The notes beneath the pieces were generated by a model that was not told the origin of the DNA, did no database searches, and saw nothing but the letters and a program-made list of their open reading frames with translations. 64,000 nucleotides of DNA from Chitinophaga deserti (GTDB lineage: Bacteria; Bacteroidota; Bacteroidia; Chitinophagales; Chitinophagaceae), in the NCBI RefSeq assembly GCF_003149455.1, contig NZ_QFFK01000008.1:310001-374000 (forward strand). The letters run 5' to 3'. Positions 34,999 through 44,757 of the stretch are shown here, in pieces. The translations under genes were made by a program, and so were the position numbers. Every line of letters begins with the position of its first letter. Positions within the stretch are counted from its first letter, which is position 1.

Positions 34999-35952
34999 TT
35001 ATAACCGCAGCCATTCGAACGATTTTCCATCCGCTTCCAATACATCTTCTCCATCCTTAACCTTTCGCCACTTCAGTGCCACTACCGCAGTTGCCCTTGG
35101 CGCCACGCGCTCTTCCGAACGGTGGGTGTGCAGTACATAAAACATCTTACCGGCTTTATCATAAAACACATCGCCATGCCCGGCGCCATTCTGGCCAACG
35201 GTATGCCTGCTGATGATGGGATTGCCGGTGTACTTCTTCCACGGGCCGGTAGGTGATGCTGAGGTTGCATATCCCACAGCGTAATCCTTATTCCGGAAAT
35301 CGTTGGAGGAATAAATAAGGTAGTAAGTGTTGTTATGCTTCAGCACAGTAGGCCCTTCAGCCACCGGCCATTCCGCATTGGCGGTGTTTTCCCATCCTTT
35401 GGTACTGGCGATGCATTCTTTTTCAGTTCCGGGTATCACGTCCGATAAATCGGGTTTCATTTCTGATACAAAGATGCGGTTGCCGTTCTGGAGTTTAACG
35501 TGGTAGAGGTACACCTTCCCTCCCGGATCAAAAAATACAAACGGATCTATCTGCTTCCCCGAGCCACTAATTGCCACAAGCTTCTCCTGTATAAAAGGCC
35601 CTGCAGGACCGGCCGCCTTTGCAATAGCGATCTGTTCATTGGCAGTATAGGCCATGTAATAGCTGCCCCGGTATTTAAACACATGCGGTGCCCAGAAGCC
35701 ACTGGTACCATAGGAATCACCTTTTTTCAAGGCAAACCGCTTTGTACTGTCATCTGGCAGGCGCCAGCTTTTTGCATCGGTAGATTCATGCACCATGAAG
35801 CCCTGGCTATTGCCGGTACCGTACATGTAGTACTTCCCTTTATCAGAAAAGATAGTGGGGTCAGCAAGGAACACAGATGGTTGTTGTGCTGCAACGGGGA
35901 GTGTGGCAGCCATGAATGCGGCAGTATGGAAGAGGGTTTTAAATTGAAGCAT
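34999..35952 (-). CDS. secreted glycoside hydrolase family 43
   Basis: The 317-residue protein starts at 35952 to give a signal peptide (MLQFKTLFHTAAFMAATLPVAAQ). It is a five-bladed beta-propeller of GH43 type: the general base Asp is in FLADPTIF, the pKa-setting Asp in KQIDPFVFFD and the acid Glu in VAEGPTVLK; APHVFKYRGSYYMAYT is another typical blade. Arabinan, xylan or galactan side chains are likely targets. No other xylanase or SusC/SusD genes lie in the window. Confidence 0.88.
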   Translation of the reverse strand: MLQFKTLFHTAAFMAATLPVAAQQPSVFLADPTIFSDKGKYYMYGTGNSQGFMVHESTDAKSWRLPDDSTKRFALKKGDSYGTSGFWAPHVFKYRGSYYMAYTANEQIAIAKAAGPAGPFIQEKLVAISGSGKQIDPFVFFDPGGKVYLYHVKLQNGNRIFVSEMKPDLSDVIPGTEKECIASTKGWENTANAEWPVAEGPTVLKHNNTYYLIYSSNDFRNKDYAVGYATSASPTGPWKKYTGNPIISRHTVGQNGAGHGDVFYDKAGKMFYVLHTHRSEERVAPRATAVVALKWRKVKDGEDVLEADGKSFEWLRL

Positions 35953-36042
35953 AGTAACCCAATATAGACAATTAATCATGGGTTTCCGAGTGTAGTGTCT
36001 TGTTACCATAGATAGTTACTGGCCAGAATATTAATAAAAAAC

Positions 36043-36063
36043 CCGTCACTTGCAGCGACGGGC
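36043..36063 (-). terminator. intrinsic terminator of the DUF3472 gene
   Basis: CCCGTC pairs with GACGGG; on the reverse strand the stem is followed by TTTTTTATTAA. Confidence 0.75.
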
Positions 36064-36087
36064 CAATCCCAAAATAAGTAATGCAGT

Positions 36088-37943
36088 TTATTGTTTCACA
36101 AACCGCTCCTGCAACGCCCCATATTTCAAAAGATATACCCCTGCAGGCAACGCTGCCACATCGATTTTTGTTTCTGCCTGGGCGGTTTTCTCCACTTTTA
36201 CCACGGCGCCCGTCATACTAAAAATCTTCACATCCTGCTTGGGTGTAAAGTTGGCCGCAGGTATGCGCACGGTGAGCATATTGCTGACGGGGTTGGGAGA
36301 AAGCTCCAGTTGCAGCACTTCCTCTTTCCCGGAGGAGAACTTGCGGGCAGCGGAAGTGCCCTGGTCTTCCAGCACCCAGCGTTGATTCGGGGAGCCGGTA
36401 GTACCGTTGGCAGGGTAGAGGATCATCCGCGTGCCATCTGCTGTGCTGCTGCCTGGATTGTCGATGATGTATTGATTGCTCATGCTGCTGCGCAGGAGGT
36501 ATTCACCATTACCGGCGGATACCAGCTGCCATTGCTGGTTGATGTTGGTAGAAACGGTGTACTGGATGAGCTGTACCCCGGCGGTCTGGTTACTGTTCGC
36601 CACATCGATGGCCTTGGTGCTGTTGCGGTTCACCAGTTGGTACGCGCTCCCTGCGGTACAAACTTCCACTGGAGGTGGTTGCCGGTGCCGTTGGTATATT
36701 GGGCGATGTAGGCCAGGTTGGCCGTGCCTGCGTTCTCTACCGCCAGGTATTTACCACTGTGAACATTCCGGATCTTGTACCAGTTGCCCGTTACACCGCC
36801 GCCCCCGCTACCGGCCGTGAAAGTGGTGGTTACCGGCGCTGCTGCCACACCGAATATATCCGTTACCGTAACCCTTGCTGTGTAAGTGCCTGCAGCGAGC
36901 GTACCGCTTATGATGGCACTGCGCTTCTGGGGCAATACTTCTTCCGAGGTCAGTACCACGCTGCTGCTTCCATTGAGGATCTCTACTTTTGAGCTGAGCT
37001 GTGGACTGCGGGTGTTGCTGTTCGTCCAGTTAACAGTGGTGTTGCCGCTGCTGTAGGTGGCGCTTACGCTGGTGGTAAGGGCTGTGGTGAGTGTGGGTGC
37101 GGTTCCCTGTCCGGTTTGGTCGGGCAGCGTGAGGGTGCGCCCGGTACCGAAGGCCGCGCTGGGTGTTACATTGCCGCCATGTTCCATGAAGTGAGCATCT
37201 TCCGTGGCATCGAACCCGGCGTTGAAGGCACGGTCGTAAATACCGTTACGCCCTGCATCGTTGGCATTGGCGCTGAAGTAGCGGCTGGTAGATTTCTGCC
37301 ATACCCCGCTGGTATGAAGGTTCCAGCAGTCTTTAAAGAAAGCTTTGCGTACGAAGCGGCCATCGAAACGGGGGTCGGTACCTACCCAGTTTTCCATAAA
37401 TGCACCGCTGCCGGAGCCAAGGAAAGTAGTGCGCTCGGGGATAGCCAGGGTACTGGTATGGAACCATTGCTGGGTGCTGCCGTTTTGGATGAATGTGCCG
37501 ATGAACAGCTCTCCGTTCCGCTTCCAGGAGCGGATCACAAAGGTATACCACACGTTCAGCTGCCAGTTGTAGGGATTGATGGTTTTTGCCCCATCACCCT
37601 CTCCGCCGAAGCGGCTGTAAATAGTGCCGGCTCCGAGGTAAGCCTGCCGGGCAAAGATGTTGCCTGCCGTATTCGGGTCCCACTGCGAAGCAATGAGGAT
37701 CTTGGACGAGCCGGATGAGCTGTCCGGCGTGTGTTGCAGTCCTGCATACCCGCCTGCCCAGTTAAACACGGAGAAGTACGACGTGTACGCCGTTTGGGTG
37801 ATTTTAACTTTCTGCAGTTTCAGCACTGCATCGGAAGGGAAACTGTACACCAGGTGCTGGGAAGGCGCGGCGTTGCTGGATTGCGCACGGGCGCCGGCGA
37901 ATGGGAGGCTCAGGGCCGCCAGGAACAATAAGAGTAGTCGCAT
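36088..37943 (-). pseudogene. DUF3472-ricin lectin-T9SS sorting domain protein, frameshifted
   Basis: The product is split between two frames. The first (start 37943, signal peptide MRLLLLFLAALSLPFAGARAQ) encodes a DUF3472 domain (residues about 30-260, GGYAGLQHT, SRFGGEGDGAKTI), a fibronectin-like segment and the start of a ricin-type lectin (GNWYKIRNVHSGKYLAVENA, then QWKFVPQG). It stops at 36630. The other frame resumes at SAYQLVNRNSTKAIDV, NINQQWQLVSAGNGEYLL and ends in a type IX sorting domain (LELSPNPVSNMLTVRIP, LPAGVYLLKY). One missing base in a GGG run (CCC at 36649-36651 on the forward strand) would restore a joined product of about 620 residues. It could be a sequencing error, a pseudogene or phase variation. 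Confidence 0.85.
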
Positions 37944-38117
37944 GATGAAAGCGATTTTGATTTGATACATGAAACACACGGTAGCTGTCTCACTGCCGAA
38001 AAGCTACAACGCCCGGGGCGCGGTGTCATAGCAGGCGGGTTTTAAATGACAGTTGTATGTCAGGATGGGAGGGAGGAGTCCGTTTTGATACGGCTGCCGC
38101 TACATTGGTATGACAAT

Positions 38118-39053
38118 TCAGAGAGATGGGGGGCGCAAGAATTGGAGGTTTCTCCGGATACCGGCGTATTTACTCCGCTTCAGCGGACTTTTCCGGAAGA
38201 TGCGTTTAAACTCCTCTTCCGTCAGCTCTTCCCATTGCGAAGTACTGAAGTTCAATATTTCGGGGATGGGGGCGAAAGAGGCTTCTTCGTTGGCTTTGGC
38301 GAACCGGTTCCAGGGGCAAACGTCCTGGCAGATGTCGCAGCCAAACATCCAGTCGGCAAACTGGCCCTGCATTTTGTCGGGGATGAGGGCGTCCTTCAGT
38401 TCAATGGTGTAATAGGAGATGCACCGGCTGCCGTCTACCACGGTAGGAGAAACGAGGGCTCCGGTAGGACAGGCATCCAGGCACCGGGTGCAGCTGCCGC
38501 AATAGTCGCCTGCGGCGCTGTCGTACACAAAAGGGATATCTACAATGAGGGTGGCGATGAAGAAGAAGGAACCAGCCTGTTTGTGGATGATATTACCGTT
38601 TTTGCCGATCCATCCCAGTCCGCTTTTCTGCGCCCAGGCGCGTTCCAGCACGGGGGCGGAATCCACGAACCCGCGGCCCTGCACATCGCCCCATTCTTCT
38701 CGCATGCGGAACAGGAGGGTGTTGAGCTTTTCACGGATCACTTCATGGTAATCGGCCCCATAGGCGTATTTGGCTACCTGCGGTGCGTCTGGCCGCTGCT
38801 GTTGCGCGGGGAAGTAATTGAGGAGGAGGGTGATCACTGAATGGGCGCCGTCTACCAGCAGCCGGGGATCAATGCGTTTGTCGAAGTAGTTCTCCATATA
38901 CCGCATTTCTCCGTGCATGCCTTTCTGCAGCCATGCCTCCAGGCGGAAGGCATCGTCGCTCAGCTGTTCGGCCTTTGCGATACCGCAATGGTTGAACCCA
39001 AGCTCACGGGCCAGCTGCTTTACGAACACGGTATTTTTCTCCAGTTGCTGCAT
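38118..39053 (-). CDS. queG: epoxyqueuosine reductase QueG
   Basis: The 311-residue protein has the QueG layout: a cobalamin-binding N-terminal part (ELGFNHCGIAKAEQLS, HGEMRYMENYFDKRIDPRLL) and two [4Fe-4S] clusters (CGSCTRCLDACPTGAL and CDICQDVCPWN). It performs the last step of queuosine synthesis, reducing epoxyqueuosine in the tRNA anticodon with B12. Length is close to the family norm (about 310-380, the longer ones having an added HEAT domain, which is absent here). Starts with ATG at 39053. No other queuosine gene lies near. Confidence 0.92.
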   Translation of the reverse strand: MQQLEKNTVFVKQLARELGFNHCGIAKAEQLSDDAFRLEAWLQKGMHGEMRYMENYFDKRIDPRLLVDGAHSVITLLLNYFPAQQQRPDAPQVAKYAYGADYHEVIREKLNTLLFRMREEWGDVQGRGFVDSAPVLERAWAQKSGLGWIGKNGNIIHKQAGSFFFIATLIVDIPFVYDSAAGDYCGSCTRCLDACPTGALVSPTVVDGSRCISYYTIELKDALIPDKMQGQFADWMFGCDICQDVCPWNRFAKANEEASFAPIPEILNFSTSQWEELTEEEFKRIFRKSPLKRSKYAGIRRNLQFLRPPSL

Positions 39054-39216
39054 GCAGCCGCAAAATTACACTTTTCCCGGGCGGTTGTTATGCAATCGGA
39101 GGGTTTTATGCATCTCTAAGGCGTGAACCGGGAATATTTTGCCGGAAAAAAGGTTCCGGACCGGAAAAAGTATAATTTTATCGTCAATTTCAACCCGTAT
39201 ACCTAAGACTACTGTA

Positions 39217-41235
39217 ATGCAACGAAAAATTGCCCTTTTAATCCCCGCCCTGCTGATGTGGGCCTGTTTGCTCACCGCCCAGGATAAAACACCCGTTAAA
39301 TACGGAAAAGTAAGCCCTGAAGATTTTAAAACCCGTTACGATATCGATACCGGCGCAGCAGCAGTTGTGCTGGCCGACGTAGGCTCCTCTGAGTTCGAAT
39401 CCGGCCGGGAGTGGTTTATACAGGTATTCAAAAAGCACCGCCGCGTACACATCCTCCGCAAAAGCGCCTACGACGAGGCCAATGTGAGCATCGATCTGCA
39501 TTACCAGGGTGCCGCAGAAGAATCGCTGGCTAACCTCAAAGCCACCGCCTATAACCTCGAAAATGGTAAAGTGGTGGAAACCAAACTGGAAAGCAAGGCC
39601 GTTTTCACCGAGAAGCTGAACCGCAATACCATCCGCAAAAAATTCACCCTTCCGGCAGTTCGCGAAGGCACCATCATTGAATATTCCTACACAATTAATT
39701 CCGAATTCCCTACCTACCTGCGCCCCTGGGCCTTCCAGGAAGTAGGCATGCCGGTACTGTGGAGCGAATATGAGGTATCGCTGCCGGAATACTACGAATA
39801 CATCTTCCTCAGCCAGGGTTATAACAGTTTTCACATCAAAAACGCGAAAGACGGCCGGCGCACTTTCAGCTTCAACATGGATGGCGCTTCAGCTTCTTCC
39901 GCCTCGCGCCACGTATCCGTTACCCCCGGGGTTACCACCCACCGCTGGGTAATGAAGGATGTGCCGCCCCTGAAAGAGGAAAGCTTTGTGACCACGCTGG
40001 CCAATCACATCAGTTACATCGAGTTCCAGCTGTCTGCCATCCGCTTCCCTGAAACGCCGGTGCGTCCTATCATGACCACATGGCCGAAATTCATGGAGGA
40101 GATGGGTAAGGATGAAGACTATACCGGAGAACTGGCAAAGAGTAATAACTTCCTGGAAGATGAAGTAAAACGTCTCACTAACGGCGCAAAGAACGAGAAA
40201 GAAAAAGCAGACCGCATCTATGCATTTGTGCGTGATCAGTTCACCTGTACCGATCATTCCGCCATATGGAAGAGCCAGTCGCTCAAAACCACTTTTACGA
40301 AGAAAAACGGCAATGTGTCCGACATCAATATCCTGCTCACGGCAATGCTGCGCGAAGCTAAACTGAACGCTAACCCGGTATTGCTGAGCACGCGCAGCCA
40401 TGGTAAAATGTATGCGATGTACCCCATCCGCAACAAGCTCAACTACACCATCGTTAGTGTTGAGGCCGACGGCGAAGAAGTGTTCCTCGATGCCACCCGC
40501 CCCTTCCTCGGCTTTGGCAAACTGCATGCTTCCTGTTATAACGGTGCTGCAAGGAAAGTGAACGAAACGGCCGATCTGCTGATGTTTGAAGCGGATTCAC
40601 TATTTGAAAGATCCGTAGCCGGCGTGTTCATCTCTCCCGATGATAAAGGTCAGCTGATCGGCCACTTCCAGCGGCAATACACTTTCTTCGAATCGTATGA
40701 TGCCCGCGCCCGCATACGGGAAAAAGGACAGGACGTATTCTTTAAAGACCTCGCAAAAGGATTTGTGGCAGACATTGAATTATCAAACGGAAAGCTGGGT
40801 GAGCTGGACGATTTCGGGAAGCAGCTGGTGGTAGACTACGACTTTAAGCTGAACAATGCAGACGAAAGCGGTATGATATACCTCAGTCCCATGTTCTCCG
40901 AATCTATGCGCAGCAACCCCTTTAAGTCAACAGACCGTACATACCCGATCGAAATGCCTTCGGTAACGGATTACAATTATACCTTAACGCTCAAACTGCC
41001 CGAAGACTGCACATTTGAAGAGGTTCCCAAATCCACCATCGTTAAGTTTAACGACGGGGAAGGCATCTTCCAGTTTCTCGTGCAACAGAACGGGAACGAT
41101 CTCATGATGCGCTCACGCCTGAAGTTTACCCGCGCCCTCTACGATGCGGAAGAATACCAGCCACTCCGCGAGTTCTTCGACGTAGTGGTAAAGAAACACG
41201 CAGAACAGCTTGTCATCAAGAAGAAAAAAGCATGA
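39217..41235 (+). CDS. secreted DUF3857 transglutaminase-like protein, catalytic residues lost
   Basis: The 672-residue protein begins at 39217 with a signal peptide (MQRKIALLIPALLMWACLLT). Residues about 60-230 are the DUF3857 domain (EGTIIEYSYTINSEFPTYLR). The transglutaminase-like fold follows, about residues 280-420. At its active-site helix it reads KNGNVSDINILLTAML, with Val367 where the partner protein has the nucleophilic Cys (YGDC), and Tyr in LNYTIVSV where His is expected; the Asp in VFLDATRP is kept. It is therefore probably non-enzymatic and may be a scaffold for the second protein. It overlaps that gene by 4 bases (ATGA), a tight translational coupling. Periplasmic or surface location; function not known. 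Confidence 0.85.
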   Translation: MQRKIALLIPALLMWACLLTAQDKTPVKYGKVSPEDFKTRYDIDTGAAAVVLADVGSSEFESGREWFIQVFKKHRRVHILRKSAYDEANVSIDLHYQGAAEESLANLKATAYNLENGKVVETKLESKAVFTEKLNRNTIRKKFTLPAVREGTIIEYSYTINSEFPTYLRPWAFQEVGMPVLWSEYEVSLPEYYEYIFLSQGYNSFHIKNAKDGRRTFSFNMDGASASSASRHVSVTPGVTTHRWVMKDVPPLKEESFVTTLANHISYIEFQLSAIRFPETPVRPIMTTWPKFMEEMGKDEDYTGELAKSNNFLEDEVKRLTNGAKNEKEKADRIYAFVRDQFTCTDHSAIWKSQSLKTTFTKKNGNVSDINILLTAMLREAKLNANPVLLSTRSHGKMYAMYPIRNKLNYTIVSVEADGEEVFLDATRPFLGFGKLHASCYNGAARKVNETADLLMFEADSLFERSVAGVFISPDDKGQLIGHFQRQYTFFESYDARARIREKGQDVFFKDLAKGFVADIELSNGKLGELDDFGKQLVVDYDFKLNNADESGMIYLSPMFSESMRSNPFKSTDRTYPIEMPSVTDYNYTLTLKLPEDCTFEEVPKSTIVKFNDGEGIFQFLVQQNGNDLMMRSRLKFTRALYDAEEYQPLREFFDVVVKKHAEQLVIKKKKA

Positions 41236-43151
41236 TCCGGATACTGACCATATTAACAGGCCTGCTGGCCACCATGAACACTTTTGCGGCAGATCCGCAA
41301 TACCCCGTGAGCGCTATCCCTGCCGGACTGCTCAAAGACGCCATCGCTGTACAGCGCGAAGAAGTGCTGACCGTTAAGATCGTGGATACCCGCGATGTAC
41401 GGATGGTACACAGGGTGGTAGTTACCATCCTGAATGAGAACGGCGATAAGTTCGGCGGGCTCAGCGAAGGGTACGATAAATACCGGGAGATAAAAGACAT
41501 CAGCGGGGTGCTGTACGATTCACAGGGCAATCAGCTCCGTAAACTGAAGCAGAGTGAGATCCGCGACGGTAGCGCCGTGAGCGATAATAACCTCATGGAT
41601 GATAACCGCATCAAAACGCATCATTTCTATCACAAAGTATATCCGTACACTGTGGCTTATGAAGTGGAGTACCGGCATCGCTTTACGGCCAGCCTGCCCA
41701 ACTGGGTGCCACAGGGTGGTTACCAGTATGCAGTAGAGCAAAGCCGCCTCGAAGTAAGCGTTCCGGAAGACTACGACCTGCGCTACAGGCAGTACCGCTA
41801 TATTGGCGAACCTGCAAAACGTACAGAGAAAGGATCCAAAGTGCTGACCTGGGAAGTGAAGAACCTCCCTGCACTCACAAAAGAGCAGTTTACAGGCCCG
41901 TGGCGGGAACAAACCACCGTTGTGTACCTCGCGCCCAGCCGCTTCTCATTTGCCGCGTACGATGGCAGTATGAGCACCTGGGAGGATTTTGCGCGGTTCC
42001 AGAATGTGCTCAACGAAGGCCGGGGCGTATTGCCCGATAATATTAAGGCCGTAGTAGCTAAAACCATTGCCGGTGCAACCACTGATGCAGACAAGATCCG
42101 CCTGCTGTACAACTATATGCAGCAAAATACCCGGTACATCAGTATTCAGCTGGGCATCGGCGGCTGGCAGCCTTTTGATGCAGCCTATGTGGCCGCTAAA
42201 GGTTACGGCGACTGTAAAGCACTTTCCAACTACATGAAAGCTCTGCTGGCCGAAGCCGGCATCCGCTCGCATTACACCCTCGTGAAAGCGGGGGAAGGGG
42301 CTAATGATTTCATAGAAGACTTTACGGTAGATCAATTCAACCACATCATCCTTTGTGTACCCGGCATAAAAGATACCACGTGGCTGGAATGCACCAGTCA
42401 AACCGCTCCGGCAGGCTACCTGGGCAGTTTCACGAACGACAGGCCCGTATTGCTCGTAACCGAAACCGGAGGCAAACTGGTACGCACGCCCATATACACC
42501 GCGGCCCAGAACCTGCAGCTCCGCAACATCGTTGCTGAGGCCGATGAGGCAGGTAACCTGAAAGTAGCCTGTAAAACAAAATACACCGGCCTGCAGCAGG
42601 ACGATTACCACAGTCTGATGAGTTACCTCAGTAAAGAAAAGCAGCTGGAGTATGTGAAAGGCCGCCTCAGCCTGCCCAGTTTCGATATCCGTCAGCTGGA
42701 TTATAAAGCCCGTCCCGATGCGTGGCCCGTTCCGGAAATTGAGGAGTCGCTGGATCTGACGGTGCCTAACTACGCTTCTGTAACCGGCAAACGGCTGTTC
42801 ATCACCCCTAACATCCTTAACCGCCATCAGGGAAAGCTAACGGCTGAATCGGCCCGTAAGTCTGATATTTATATCCGCACGCCTTACAGGGATGCCGATA
42901 CCGTAGAGATTGCCGTGCCTGCAGGCTACCAGCCCGAAGCAATGTTTCCCGAAGTAAAGCTGAGCACTCGCTTTGGTTCGTATTATGCGAAGGTTACGGT
43001 AGAGGGTAATAAGATCCGATACATCCGGCAGGTCGAGATGAAAGCGGGGAGGTACCCCGCAGCAGAGTATCCGGCGCTGGAAGATTTCCTGAATCAAATG
43101 TACAAGTCCGACCGAAGCAGAGTAGTGCTGGTCAAAAAGGAAGCATCATAA
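41232..43151 (+). CDS. secreted DUF3857 transglutaminase-like protein, active-site residues present
   Basis: The 639-residue protein has a signal peptide (IRILTILTGLLATMNTFAAD) and the same order of domains: DUF3857 (about residues 40-200), then a transglutaminase-like core. The candidate nucleophile Cys328 is in KGYGDCKALSNYMK and the His371 in FNHIILCV; the third position reads WLECTSQ, with Glu in place of Asp. It could cleave or cross-link peptides or peptidoglycan-like polymers, but the substrate is not established. Made from the same transcript as the residue-depleted partner. A strong hairpin follows the gene. Confidence 0.87.
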   Translation: MIRILTILTGLLATMNTFAADPQYPVSAIPAGLLKDAIAVQREEVLTVKIVDTRDVRMVHRVVVTILNENGDKFGGLSEGYDKYREIKDISGVLYDSQGNQLRKLKQSEIRDGSAVSDNNLMDDNRIKTHHFYHKVYPYTVAYEVEYRHRFTASLPNWVPQGGYQYAVEQSRLEVSVPEDYDLRYRQYRYIGEPAKRTEKGSKVLTWEVKNLPALTKEQFTGPWREQTTVVYLAPSRFSFAAYDGSMSTWEDFARFQNVLNEGRGVLPDNIKAVVAKTIAGATTDADKIRLLYNYMQQNTRYISIQLGIGGWQPFDAAYVAAKGYGDCKALSNYMKALLAEAGIRSHYTLVKAGEGANDFIEDFTVDQFNHIILCVPGIKDTTWLECTSQTAPAGYLGSFTNDRPVLLVTETGGKLVRTPIYTAAQNLQLRNIVAEADEAGNLKVACKTKYTGLQQDDYHSLMSYLSKEKQLEYVKGRLSLPSFDIRQLDYKARPDAWPVPEIEESLDLTVPNYASVTGKRLFITPNILNRHQGKLTAESARKSDIYIRTPYRDADTVEIAVPAGYQPEAMFPEVKLSTRFGSYYAKVTVEGNKIRYIRQVEMKAGRYPAAEYPALEDFLNQMYKSDRSRVVLVKKEAS

Positions 43152-43158
43152 AAAGCAA

Positions 43159-43184
43159 AGGGCGCCCATAAACGGGCGCCCTTC
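43159..43184. terminator. intrinsic terminator between convergent genes
   Basis: AAGGGCGCCC pairs with GGGCGCCCTT, a 10-bp perfect stem with a 6-base loop, between the DUF3857 and OmpA genes. T runs are short, so efficiency is uncertain. Confidence 0.65.
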
Positions 43185-43208
43185 TCATGTATGTACTTTT
43201 TGCATTAC

Positions 43209-44468
43209 TTACTTTTCACGTACGCTGACGGATATACGCCTGTCGAGCTTCCTTTCTTCATCCGGCGCATCGGCAGCAGCTTTAGCAAACTGGCTGCCAT
43301 ACCCTTCGGCGCCCTGCAGCTGTACGGGCTTCACGTTGGCGGCAGATAGCGCTGTTACCACTGAGGTGGCGCGTTCCTGCGAAAGTTGCAGGTTCTTCTT
43401 CGCATCGCCGGTAGCGTCGGTATATCCTCCAATCTTAATCTTCGCTTTGGGGAAAGCGTTGAGGATGGCAGCGAGGTTATCGATCTGCGCCTGGCTTTCC
43501 TGCGTGATCTGCGCAGAGCCTGTGTGGAAGTTCAGGTTATCGAAATCGAACCATACATCTTTCCCAGGCACCGCATTCGGGTCCTGCAGGAATTGCACCA
43601 GCTTATCTTCGATACCGCCTTTATAGGCATCGAGTACCTTGCCATCCGGCAACGTTACTTTGATGGATTCGCGGGCAACCGGGGCAGCGGGTGCGGCAGG
43701 CACGGTTTCCTGTGTAACTACCAGGCTGTCCTGTTGTGTCACGCCCATGGTATCCTTTTTATCACCACATCCTCTCAGTAGCCACCATAGCAGGAGGGTA
43801 GCCGCAATAGCGATAATGAGGTAGGTAACCCATTTGCCACCGCCGGGAGCACCTTCTTCCGGACGGTGCCCAACGGTATGGGCTGCACTTTTTAAGTTGC
43901 CGGTGAGGGCAGATAGTTTGTTGCCGATATCACCCAGGCTGCCTACGCCCAGCAGGCTGGCAAGGCCCAGGCCCGAAGGCACGGCAGCAAGGATTTTATC
44001 TTTCTGGCTGTTCAGCAGTTCGAGGATGCCGGATGCACCCAGTCCGGCAGATTCAGCATGCTTACCGATAACTCCCAGCGAAGCAGGAGCAGCAGTTTGC
44101 AGCAATGTGTCGGCCGATTGCGGACGGATGCCCGCGTAGGATGCAATTGCGCCCGCCATACTGGGGGCATTACTGCCGAAGAGGGTCCGCAGATAGTCGG
44201 AGCCTTTTGCCAACAGGCCTGCGGGAAGCCCGCCGCCAAGGTCGGAAACCTGGGTAAAGGAGGAACCCGCCGCGTCTTTGATCATACTCACCAGTCCGCC
44301 CGCATCTCCCGATCCCGCTTTCTGAAGCAGTCCGGTTAGGATGGCGGGAACAATGCCGCCCATGGCTTTTTGCACGCCGGCTTCGCTTTCACCCAGCTGT
44401 GCAGCCGCTTTACCGGCAAAATCATTGTTGAACAGATTTCTGAGGGTCTCTATGAGGTCAAACGCCAT
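43209..44468 (-). CDS. DUF937-transmembrane-OmpA fusion protein
   Basis: The 419-residue protein has three parts. Residues 1-190 are glycine and alanine rich with repeated helices (AQLGESEAGVQKAMGGIVPA, LQTAAPASLGVIGKHAES, GLGLASLLGVG), typical of DUF937. One membrane helix lies at residues 213-232 (KWVTYLIIAIAATLLLWWLL). A Pro and Ala-rich linker leads to an OmpA domain (about residues 300-419, GYTDATGDAKKNLQLSQERA) with the Asp and Arg that bind peptidoglycan diaminopimelate. No signal peptide precedes DUF937. It would have DUF937 in the cytoplasm and OmpA on the cell wall, linking the two sides. DUF937 function is unknown. Confidence 0.83.
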   Translation of the reverse strand: MAFDLIETLRNLFNNDFAGKAAAQLGESEAGVQKAMGGIVPAILTGLLQKAGSGDAGGLVSMIKDAAGSSFTQVSDLGGGLPAGLLAKGSDYLRTLFGSNAPSMAGAIASYAGIRPQSADTLLQTAAPASLGVIGKHAESAGLGASGILELLNSQKDKILAAVPSGLGLASLLGVGSLGDIGNKLSALTGNLKSAAHTVGHRPEEGAPGGGKWVTYLIIAIAATLLLWWLLRGCGDKKDTMGVTQQDSLVVTQETVPAAPAAPVARESIKVTLPDGKVLDAYKGGIEDKLVQFLQDPNAVPGKDVWFDFDNLNFHTGSAQITQESQAQIDNLAAILNAFPKAKIKIGGYTDATGDAKKNLQLSQERATSVVTALSAANVKPVQLQGAEGYGSQFAKAAADAPDEERKLDRRISVSVREK

Positions 44469-44757
44469 AAAAGAGTGTTTTGGTGATGATGGATTTCGGA
44501 TGTAACTGATTTATAACACTTAACTCACTCCACAGTTCATTACGACCGGGTCATTAACACTTCGAGCCACGCAAGACCTTCAAAATGAAATAAATAGACA
44601 AAATAGCAGGTATTTTACATATAAACTGAAATTAATGCAGTTCAGGAAGGTTGGGGCTGTCAACCTGACGGATAATGATGCCTTGGTTCGGGATTTGATC
44701 AACCTGAACAAATCAAAAATCCAATCGTTAACCTAAAAGGAGTAAAAGTAGCAATAT

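Noticed and set aside
44469..44757. CIRCE operator or heat-shock sigma promoter before clpB
   Set aside because: I looked for the TTAGCACTC-N9-GAGTGCTAA dyad and for TAnnTTTG and found neither.
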